From NCBI GenBank assembly GCA_023426275.1, contig JAFABC010000224.1, forward strand, positions 1 through 5,269: a stretch of DNA of 5,269 nt, given 5' to 3'. Below are positions 1-5,210 of this stretch, piece after piece. Position numbers and translations under genes: made by a program. This DNA comes from Pseudomonadota bacterium. Its GTDB lineage: Bacteria > Desulfobacterota > Desulfovibrionia > Desulfovibrionales > Desulfovibrionaceae. The notes beneath the pieces were generated by a model, which had not been told where the DNA came from, did no database searches, and saw nothing but the letters and a program-made list of their open reading frames with translations. Each line of letters opens with the position of its first letter. Position 1 is the stretch's first letter.

Positions 1-41
1 GCTTTGCGGCGAACCGGAAAAACGCCCGGCATCAAGGGGGT

Positions 42-65
42 CCGGGGGGGATTATCCCCCCCCGG
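42..65. repeat. Perfect 9-bp G/C-run hairpin
   Basis: CCGGGGGGG at 42-50 pairs perfectly with CCCCCCCGG at 57-65 around the 6-base loop ATTATC. A further G5 run at 36-40 could compete for the same C run. No T run follows on either strand, so it is not a canonical intrinsic terminator. It could still mark the end of an upstream transcript, or be a copy of a dispersed intergenic repeat. Its function is unknown. Confidence 0.6.
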
Positions 66-245
66 CCGCCGGAGGCCTCTTCCCGGCAACAGCCCCTAGC
101 GCCGCCCTTGGGTTCTGACAAGGGGCGTTGCCATGACGATTGCATGACGCGGCCGCGCCGGGGTGTAACCGGCCGGCGTCACGACCGACCACAGGACAAC
201 ACGGCAGGGACGCCGCCGGTGCGCTGGGCGACCGGGGTGAAACCC

Positions 246-259
246 GCCCTTGCAAGGGC
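246..259. promoter_or_regulatory. Perfect 14-bp palindrome, possible operator
   Basis: GCCCTTGCAAGGGC is a perfect palindrome about 105 bases upstream of the FG-GAP gene start. With no loop it is better suited to binding a dimeric regulator than to forming an RNA hairpin. It overlaps the only -35-like hexamer I can find here, TTGCAA at 250-255, which would fit a repressor site. The regulator and the function are unknown. Confidence 0.3.
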
Positions 260-277
260 CTCGACTTTGATAGTAAT
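250..277 (+). promoter_or_regulatory. Weak candidate promoter of the FG-GAP gene
   Basis: TTGCAA (250-255) and AGTAAT (272-277) are 16 bases apart, and the stretch around 264-277 is the most AT-rich part of the upstream region. The -10 match is poor because the leading TA is not conserved. If real, transcription would start near 284 and give a leader of about 80 bases containing the hairpins at 299-315 and 333-348. This is a tentative call. Confidence 0.22.
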
Positions 278-332
278 GCAGGGGCCTCGCGGCCTGTCGG
301 CCCAGGGCCTGGGCCACGTCCCCGGAGAAATC

Positions 333-355
333 GGTCCCCTGTGGGACCCGGAGGA
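333..355 (+). promoter_or_regulatory. Hairpin abutting the Shine-Dalgarno site of the FG-GAP gene
   Basis: GGTCCC (333-338) and GGGACC (343-348) form a perfect 6-bp stem with loop CTGT. One base later lies the Shine-Dalgarno sequence GGAGGA (350-355), 7 bases before the ATG at 363. The hairpin leaves the Shine-Dalgarno itself free, so it does not sequester it in this fold, but it sits within the ribosome's footprint. The strong ribosome-binding site fixes the ATG at 363 as the start rather than the in-frame ATG at 276. Confidence 0.5.
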
Positions 356-362
356 ATCCCCT

Positions 363-2012
363 ATGACGCTTTTCCGTCGCCTCGTCCTTTTGGTCGCGGT
401 TGTGTTGTGCCTGCCGTCGACAGCGCTTGCCGCCGAGGCCAAGACCTATGCCGTGGCCCCGTTCGCTGTCCATGGACCCGAAAAATACCAGTACCTGAGC
501 CAGGGCGCGCAAAGCATGCTGGAGTCGCGCATGAACTGGCCCGGACACCTCGCGCCCGTGGCCAAGGCCAAGTCCGCGCCCCATCTGGCCAAGGCGTTGG
601 CGTCCGAGGCCGACGCGCGCAAGGCCCTGTCCGCCATCGGCGCGGACTACCTCGCCTATGGTTCGCTCACCGTGTCCGGGGATCAGGCCAGCGTCGACAT
701 CATGGTGCTCGGCCCGGGCGGCAAGAAATGGCCGAAGAACTTTTCCACCAAACTGTCCGATCTGATTCCGGCCATGGAACGGGCGGCCCAGTCGCTCAAC
801 AACGAGATCTTCCAGCGCCGGTCCCAGAACGCTTCCGGGCAGACCATCAACCAGATGAACCCGGACTTCGTGGTCAACCAGTCGAACAGCAACCAGAAGG
901 TCTTTCTCAATCCGAGCTTCCGCTACGCCGGCCCGTCCGACACCCCGGGCGTGTGGCGCAGCCAGTCCATGCCCATTGTCTCGCGCGGCATCGCCATCGC
1001 GGACATCAACGGCGACGGGCAAAACGAAGTGGTCATCCTGGCCAAGGATTCCGTCGAGACCTACGTCTACAAGGACCGGCAGCTGCTGCCCCTGGCCCGC
1101 TATCAGGTGCCGCCCAACCTCAAGCTGCTCAAGGTCAGCACCCTCGACATCAACGGCGACGGCAAGGCCGAGATCATCGTCTCGGTCAGCTACTTCAAGG
1201 AGCCCCGGTCCTTCATCCTCAGTCTGGAAGGCAACCAGCTCAAGGAACTGTACAAGGACATCAAGCTCTATCTGAGCGTGGCCGCCGTGCCGCCCGATTT
1301 CAGCCGCCAGCTCGTCGGCTCCAAGGGCGATTCCAAGGAGTTGTTCGCCAAGGGCGTGCACAACGTCATCTTCTCCGGCGGCCAGCCCATGCTGTCCACC
1401 CGGCTGAACCTGCCGAGCAAGGCCAACCCCTTCAACTTCGTCTACTTCCCGGAAAAGAGCGGCTACAAGGTCATCCTCAACGACGACCAGGACCACCTCG
1501 TGGTCTACACGGCCAAGGGCGAGCGTGTGGCCGCCACCGAGGAGCAATACTGCGGCTCGGCCATCGGCCTCGAGTTCGACCCGCTGATGGCCCCCCTGGA
1601 AAAGCCCAAGTCCGACCACCTCTGGACCTACTACTACATTCCCCTGCCCATGCTGGTGGCCAACCTGGACAAGGACAACCGCTACGAACTGCTGGTCAGC
1701 AAGAACATCTCCCTGGCCGCCCAGTTCTTCGAGACCTTCCGCACCTTCTCCCAGGGTGAAATCCACGCCCTCTACTGGGACGGCGTGGGCATGAACCTGA
1801 TGTGGAAGACCCGGCGCATCAAGGGCACCATCACCGGCTACGCCCTGGCCGACATCGACAACGACGGCCACAAGGAACTGGTGGTCTGCCTCAATACCTG
1901 GCCGGGCGCCGTGGGCGTCTACGCCCGCCGCACCATCGTGCTGGCCTACAAGCTCGACACCTCGAGCATGGGGCAGCCGGGCGAATTCGGCATCGACCAG
2001 AGCGGGGAGTAA
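363..2012 (+). CDS. Secreted FG-GAP/VCBS repeat protein with TolB/CsgG-like N-terminal domain
   Basis: This gene encodes a 549-residue exported protein of unknown function. Residues 1-23 form a Sec signal peptide: Arg5-Arg6, a hydrophobic core, and an ALA cleavage site. Cys16 is not in a lipobox, so I do not call a lipoprotein. Residues about 27-165 resemble the alpha/beta N-terminal fold of TolB, FlgO and CsgG-like periplasmic proteins, with a VAPF strand, an LSQGAQSMLESRM helix and an IGADYLAYGSL strand. A Q/N/S-rich linker follows (about 166-205). The rest looks like a beta-propeller with calcium-loop FG-GAP motifs at 214-222 (DINGDGQNE), 262-270 (DINGDGKAE) and 497-505 (DIDNDGHKE), plus a degenerate one at 434-442 (NLDKDNRYE). 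Such propellers usually bind proteins or glycans. The start at 363 is chosen because it has GGAGGA 7 bases upstream and places the signal peptide at the N-terminus. A terminator follows directly, so the gene is probably monocistronic and unrelated to the transporter. The FG-GAP assignment is firm; the N-terminal fold is an inference. Confidence 0.9.
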   Translation: MTLFRRLVLLVAVVLCLPSTALAAEAKTYAVAPFAVHGPEKYQYLSQGAQSMLESRMNWPGHLAPVAKAKSAPHLAKALASEADARKALSAIGADYLAYGSLTVSGDQASVDIMVLGPGGKKWPKNFSTKLSDLIPAMERAAQSLNNEIFQRRSQNASGQTINQMNPDFVVNQSNSNQKVFLNPSFRYAGPSDTPGVWRSQSMPIVSRGIAIADINGDGQNEVVILAKDSVETYVYKDRQLLPLARYQVPPNLKLLKVSTLDINGDGKAEIIVSVSYFKEPRSFILSLEGNQLKELYKDIKLYLSVAAVPPDFSRQLVGSKGDSKELFAKGVHNVIFSGGQPMLSTRLNLPSKANPFNFVYFPEKSGYKVILNDDQDHLVVYTAKGERVAATEEQYCGSAIGLEFDPLMAPLEKPKSDHLWTYYYIPLPMLVANLDKDNRYELLVSKNISLAAQFFETFRTFSQGEIHALYWDGVGMNLMWKTRRIKGTITGYALADIDNDGHKELVVCLNTWPGAVGVYARRTIVLAYKLDTSSMGQPGEFGIDQSGE

Positions 2013-2035
2013 TCCACCGCCTTCCCTGACGCTTC

Positions 2036-2075
2036 CGGGGGAACCGCCTCGCGCGACGGTTCCCCCGTTTTTTTT
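2036..2075 (+). terminator. Strong intrinsic terminator after the FG-GAP gene
   Basis: An 11-bp perfect GC-rich stem (2036-2046 paired with 2057-2067, about CGGGGGAACCG) encloses a 10-base loop and is followed at once by eight T residues (2068-2075). It begins 24 bases after the TAA of the FG-GAP gene. This is a textbook Rho-independent terminator on the + strand. On the - strand there is no matching T run, so it acts in one direction. livH starts only 29 bases after the T run. Confidence 0.93.
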
Positions 2076-2104
2076 GGTGCGCGCCCAGGCCAACCGAGGT
2101 CGTC

Positions 2105-2974
2105 GTGCTTGCCCTGTATCTGGCCCAGATCGTCAATTCCGGATTGGCCCTGGGCGCTGTCTACGGCCTGATGGCCCTGGGATTTTCGCTGATCTACAGC
2201 GCCAGCCGGCTGATCAATTTCGCCCAGGGCGAATTGCTGCTGCTCGGCGGACTCGGCATCGCCACCCTGGCCGGAGTCATGCATCTTTCCCCGGTGACGG
2301 CCGTGCTGGCCGCCAGCCTGGCCGGCTTCCTGCTCGGCCGCGTGCTTTTCTCCACCACCCTGGGCCTGACGCTTCGGGCCTCGCCCCTGCGCCAGCTCAT
2401 GCTCACCGTGGCGGCGAGTCTGGTCTTCCAGGGCGTGGCCATCCTGGCCTGGGGCAAAAATCCGCTCATGCCGCCGCGCCTGCTCTCCCTACCCGACATC
2501 CGGCTGGGACCGTTCTTTTTCGGGCGCGACACGGTCACGGCGCTGGGTCTGGCCGTGGGGGCCATGCTCGTGCTCGGGCTGTTCCTGCGCTACGCCAGAC
2601 TGGGCCGGGCGTTGCGGGCCACCTCGCAAAACGCCGTGGCCGCGCGGCTGATGGGCATAAATCCCGTGCTGTGCCACGCCCTGTCCTTTGCCCTGGCCGG
2701 CGCGCTGGCCTCGCTGGCCGCCCTGGCCGTGGGGCCGCAGACCGGATTGCGCTACGACATGGGCCTGGGACTCGGGCTCAAGGGCTTTGCCGCGGCCACC
2801 ATCGGCGGCTACACCTCCCTGGGCCGGGTCTTTCTCGGCGGCCTCGCCCTGGGGCTTTGCGAAGCGGCCCTGGTGCTGTTTCTGTCCGGGGAGCTCAAGG
2901 AAACCGCCACCTACGCCCTCATCATCCTGCTGCTCGTGCTGGCCCCGGCCGAGCGGGAAGCCGAGCGTCCCTGA
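2105..2974 (+). CDS. livH: LivH-type ABC transporter permease (HAAT family)
   Basis: This 289-residue polytopic inner-membrane protein forms half of the channel of a branched-chain amino acid-type importer, pairing with LivM and powered by LivG/LivF ATPases. Family signatures are clear: an N-terminal NSGLALGAVYGLMALGFSLIY helix (11-31), INFAQGE (37-43), and the cytoplasmic ATPase-coupling loop LGRALRATSQNAVAARLMGIN (166-186). Several hydrophobic segments span the length, which is normal for the family. The start is GTG at 2105, the first usable start codon after an in-frame TGA at 2027, with a modest GAGGT (2096-2100) only 4 bases away. One oddity is the glycine motif GGxGSxxG, which reads GGYTSLGR (234-241) with Arg241 in place of the last Gly. 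The substrate cannot be read from the sequence, and relatives carry Leu/Ile/Val, other amino acids, amides, urea or aromatic acids. Confidence 0.93.
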   Translation: MLALYLAQIVNSGLALGAVYGLMALGFSLIYSASRLINFAQGELLLLGGLGIATLAGVMHLSPVTAVLAASLAGFLLGRVLFSTTLGLTLRASPLRQLMLTVAASLVFQGVAILAWGKNPLMPPRLLSLPDIRLGPFFFGRDTVTALGLAVGAMLVLGLFLRYARLGRALRATSQNAVAARLMGINPVLCHALSFALAGALASLAALAVGPQTGLRYDMGLGLGLKGFAAATIGGYTSLGRVFLGGLALGLCEAALVLFLSGELKETATYALIILLLVLAPAEREAERP

Positions 2975-2975
2975 C

Positions 2976-3884
2976 ATGGTCCGCCTCTCACGCAAAACCT
3001 CCCTGGCCCTGTTTTTCTCCGCGCTTATCGTGGTGGGCCTCGTCACGCCGTCGTTTCGCCTCATCGGCGTCAACCAGCACCTGTTTCTGGCCGTCAACGT
3101 GCTGGCGCTCAATTTCTGTCTGGGCCTCGGCGGGCAGATTTCCCTGGCCCAGGCGGCCTTTGCCGGCATCGGGGCCTATGCCTCGGTGTTGCTGCACGCC
3201 GCCGCTCCCGGCGCGACCCTGCTCATCGTCCCGGGCGTGGTCGTCGGCGTCGGCCTGCTGGCCGGGCTTATCAGCCGGCCCATGGAGCGCCTGGGCGAGG
3301 GCTTTCTGGCCATGGCCACGCTGTGCGTGTCGCTGGTGTGCGTCAATGTAGCGCTGACGCTCGAAAGCGTGACCGGCGGCGCGGCCGGGATGCTGGTGGA
3401 ACGCAAGCTGTCGCTGCCGGTCCTGGGCGAGCTTGGCGGCGACCGGATCACCTTCTTCCTGTTCCTCTTCCTGCTGGCCCTTGGCGCGTACGTGTTTTTG
3501 GCCCTGCGCGACAGCCGGCTGGGCCGGGCCCTGGCGGCCTGCCGCGACGACCGGCAGGCCGCGTCGAGCCTCGGCATCGACCGGGCGGCCACGCGGGCGG
3601 TGTCCTTTGGCCTGGGCGGCGGCCTGTCGGCGGCGGCCGGCGTGGTCTACGGCCACTACACCGGCTTTATCAGCCCCGAGCAGTTCAATCTGGAGCTTTC
3701 GCTCAAGGCGCTGCTTTTCCTGGTCATCGGCGGCCCGGGCAATCTGCTGCGCCCCCTTTTGGCCGTGCTCGTCCTGGAAACGGCCATGAGCTGGCTCTCC
3801 TTCCTGGGCGATGCCCGCACCCTGGTCAACGGCCTGCTGCTCGGCGCGGCCCTGCTCATCGGCTTTTGGCGACGTCGCGCCTAG
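2976..3884 (+). CDS. livM: LivM-type ABC transporter permease (HAAT family)
   Basis: This 302-residue inner-membrane protein is the second channel half, expected to dimerise with LivH. Signatures in order are ALNFCLGLGGQISLAQAAFAGIGAY (core 52-68), GFLAMATL (109-116) and TGGAAGM (133-139). These are followed by a very hydrophobic helix at 158-177 and the ATPase-coupling loop LGRALAACRDDRQAASSLGID (182-202). The usual GGxGSxxGP motif is GGPGNLLRP (252-260), with Arg259 replacing Gly and the downstream glycine lost. The ATG lies one base after the livH stop (TGA C ATG) and has no good Shine-Dalgarno sequence, so translation is probably coupled to livH. The length is normal for bacterial LivM proteins without the N-terminal extension seen in E. 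coli. No intrinsic terminator follows, so read-through into livK is possible. Confidence 0.93.
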   Translation: MVRLSRKTSLALFFSALIVVGLVTPSFRLIGVNQHLFLAVNVLALNFCLGLGGQISLAQAAFAGIGAYASVLLHAAAPGATLLIVPGVVVGVGLLAGLISRPMERLGEGFLAMATLCVSLVCVNVALTLESVTGGAAGMLVERKLSLPVLGELGGDRITFFLFLFLLALGAYVFLALRDSRLGRALAACRDDRQAASSLGIDRAATRAVSFGLGGGLSAAAGVVYGHYTGFISPEQFNLELSLKALLFLVIGGPGNLLRPLLAVLVLETAMSWLSFLGDARTLVNGLLLGAALLIGFWRRRA

Positions 3885-3965
3885 GTCCTCTTGCCTTCCG
3901 CCAAAAAGGTGTATCCGAGTCCGAGGGACCGATTCTCCCCCGGGGACGCACTCTTACAAAAATGA

Positions 3966-3993
3966 TTTACATCGCCTCCGGTTGCGGTACAAA
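3966..3993 (+). promoter_or_regulatory. Candidate sigma-70 promoter of livK
   Basis: TTTACA (3966-3971) matches the -35 consensus at five of six positions. TACAAA (3988-3993) matches the -10 consensus at four of six, with a 16-base spacer. An overlapping alternative -10 is CAAAAT (3990-3995) with an 18-base spacer. This is the best promoter-like sequence in the window, and it lies in a local AT-rich patch immediately before livK. The predicted transcription start is near 4000. Confidence 0.55.
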
Positions 3994-3999
3994 ATCCCC

Positions 4000-4015
4000 G
4001 TCGCCTGTTGGCGAC
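4000..4015 (+). promoter_or_regulatory. Short hairpin at the predicted 5' end of livK mRNA
   Basis: GTCGCC (4000-4005) and GGCGAC (4010-4015) form a perfect 6-bp stem with loop TGTT. The predicted transcription start coincides with its first base, so the hairpin would cap the 5' end of the mRNA, a position known in other mRNAs to slow decay. It ends 10 bases before the Shine-Dalgarno and does not cover it. The role is inferred and depends on the promoter call. Confidence 0.45.
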
Positions 4016-4025
4016 CACATTGCTC

Positions 4026-4030
4026 GGAGG
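4026..4030 (+). promoter_or_regulatory. Ribosome-binding site of livK
   Basis: GGAGG lies 7 bases upstream of the ATG at 4038, which is near-optimal spacing. It decides the start: the in-frame ATG at 4008 lies inside the hairpin loop, lacks a ribosome-binding site and would add ten residues ahead of the signal peptide. Confidence 0.8.
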
Positions 4031-4037
4031 CTTTTCA

Positions 4038-5210
4038 ATGCCAAAAATCTTGTTTTTTATCGCAGCGTTGCTTCTTCTGCCAGCTGCGGCTGCCGCAACA
4101 GACCAGCCCACCGGCGACCCCATTGTCATCGGCGGGCTGTTCGCCCAGTCCGGCCCGGCCGCCGTGGTCGGCACCCCAAGCAAGCTCGTGGCCGAAATGA
4201 CCGTGGCCCAGATCAACGCCATGGGCGGCGTGCTCGGCCGGCCGCTCAAGCTCATCAGCTACGACACCGAATCCTCCCCGGATGTGGCCCTGCGCCAGGC
4301 CCGGCAGCTCGTCGAGGGTGACAAGGTCCTCGCCATCATCGGCCCGACCTCCACCGGCGAGGGGCTGGCCGTCAAGAAATACACCGAAGCCAAGCACGTC
4401 CCCGTCATCATGACCGTGGGCGGCGACGCCGTCATCGCCGGCGGCAAGTTCGGCCCCTACGACTGGACCTTCAAGGCGCCCCAGCGCACCGCCACGGCCG
4501 TGGCCAAGATCTACGAGTACCTCAAGGGCAAAAACATCTCCAAAATCGCGGTGATGAGCTCCAAGGACGCCTTCGGCCAGGACGGACTCAACGAACTGAA
4601 GGACAATGCCTCCAAATTCGGCATCGACATCATCGCCACCGAGCGCTTCGATCCCAAGGGCACGGACTTCTCGGCCCAGGCCTTCAAGCTGCAGGCGGCC
4701 AAGCCACAGGCCGTGGTCGTGTGGACCATCGGTCCGGCCGGAGCCATCGCCTCCAAGAACTTCGCCGCCCTGCCCGGCGAACGGCCGCTGCTCGTGCAGT
4801 GCCACGGCCAGCCCGGTCCCAGCTATCTGGAACTGGCCGGCGAGGCCGCCGGCGGCACGGTCATGCCCGGCACCAAGCTCATGGCCCCGGAATCGCTGCC
4901 CGACGAGGACCCGCAGAAAATCGTCATCGAATCCTTCATCAAGGCCTATAACGACGCCGGCATCCAGAAAAAATTCCCGCTCAACACCCACTCCGGCTAC
5001 GCCTACGACGCCCTGACCCTGCTGCGGGCCGGCCTGGAGAAAGCCGGCAAGCCCGATCGCGACGCCCTGCGCAGCGCCCTGGAGAATTTGCAGAATATTG
5101 TCGGCGTCTCCGGCATCTACTCCCTGTCCTCCCAGGATCACAACGGCCTGGGCGAGGACTCGCTGATCATGCTCATCGTCGATTCCGGCCGCTTCAAGCT
5201 CGCTCCCTAG
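4038..5210 (+). CDS. livK: Periplasmic substrate-binding protein of a HAAT-type ABC importer (LivJ/LivK-like)
   Basis: This 390-residue periplasmic binding protein belongs to the Leu/Ile/Val-binding (Peripla_BP_6) family. Residues 1 to about 20 form a signal peptide: Lys3, a hydrophobic core and an Ala-rich cleavage region. The mature protein starts with the family pattern PIVIGGLFAQSGPAAVVG, followed by INAMGGVLGRPLKLISYDTESSP, and AIIGPTSTGEG with Gly102-Thr106 in the loop that in LivJ-type proteins contacts the ligand's carboxylate. A second-lobe pattern (ISKIAVMSSKDAFGQDGL) and a C-terminal SGYAYDALTLLRAGLEKAG stretch are also typical. The only cysteine I see is Cys255, so the N-lobe disulfide of E. 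coli LivJ is absent. The gene has its own promoter candidate and a strong ribosome-binding site, which allows more binding protein than permease. Its position just after livHM makes it the likely partner. Ligand identity is unknown. Confidence 0.92.
   Translation: MPKILFFIAALLLLPAAAAATDQPTGDPIVIGGLFAQSGPAAVVGTPSKLVAEMTVAQINAMGGVLGRPLKLISYDTESSPDVALRQARQLVEGDKVLAIIGPTSTGEGLAVKKYTEAKHVPVIMTVGGDAVIAGGKFGPYDWTFKAPQRTATAVAKIYEYLKGKNISKIAVMSSKDAFGQDGLNELKDNASKFGIDIIATERFDPKGTDFSAQAFKLQAAKPQAVVVWTIGPAGAIASKNFAALPGERPLLVQCHGQPGPSYLELAGEAAGGTVMPGTKLMAPESLPDEDPQKIVIESFIKAYNDAGIQKKFPLNTHSGYAYDALTLLRAGLEKAGKPDRDALRSALENLQNIVGVSGIYSLSSQDHNGLGEDSLIMLIVDSGRFKLAP

Larger units (their letters stand above)
1..362. 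other. Gene-free upstream region rich in inverted repeats
   Basis: I see no supportable gene in these 362 bases. The + strand frame of the downstream gene stays open here without a stop, but the predicted peptide is Gly/Pro/Arg-rich low-complexity sequence without a ribosome-binding site, which is what GC-rich noncoding DNA looks like. The region holds several inverted repeats: 42-50/57-65, 103-110/119-127 (one bulge), 145-155/170-181 (one bulge), a perfect palindrome at 246-259, 299-305/309-315 and 333-338/343-348. The more distinct ones are listed separately. The left part may contain the 3' flank of an upstream gene, but no stop codon can be tied to one. Confidence 0.6.
3885..4037 (+). other. 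livM-livK intergenic region
   Basis: These 153 bases hold no gene. They contain a tandem duplicated hexamer TCCGAG (3914-3925), an 11-base palindrome TCCCCCGGGGA (3936-3946) that could be an operator about 55-60 bases upstream of the predicted transcription start, a candidate promoter (3966-3993), a short hairpin (4000-4015) and the livK ribosome-binding site. The DNA is clearly more AT-rich from about 3951 onward than the surrounding genes, as expected for a promoter. I see no stem followed by a T run that would terminate livHM transcription. Confidence 0.6.

Noticed and set aside
133..147. A four-codon ATG...TGA mini-ORF as a leader peptide.
   Set aside because: It has no ribosome-binding site, no regulatory codons and no link to a downstream terminator.
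276..362. An in-frame upstream ATG at 276 that would extend the FG-GAP protein by 29 residues.
   Set aside because: It has no Shine-Dalgarno sequence and would bury the signal peptide, whereas the ATG at 363 has GGAGGA at ideal spacing.
1..362. A known riboswitch, tRNA or CRISPR repeat in the upstream region.
   Set aside because: I found none of the conserved cores I know for common riboswitches, no cloverleaf and no regularly spaced repeats.
2076..2090. A possible sigma-54 promoter (TGGTGC...GGC) before livH.
   Set aside because: The GG and GC elements are one base off the required spacing and the -12 element lacks TTGC.
96..2093. A 665-codon open frame on the - strand covering the FG-GAP gene.
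   Set aside because: It is an antisense shadow created by G/C at third codon positions. Its translation is a low-complexity mix of Gly, Val, His, Asp and Gln with no domain, while the + strand gene has a signal peptide, ribosome-binding site and clear motifs.
2074..3351. A 425-codon + strand frame overlapping livH and the start of livM.
   Set aside because: The translation is Arg/Ala/Pro-rich noise in a shifted frame across two genes with strong family motifs.
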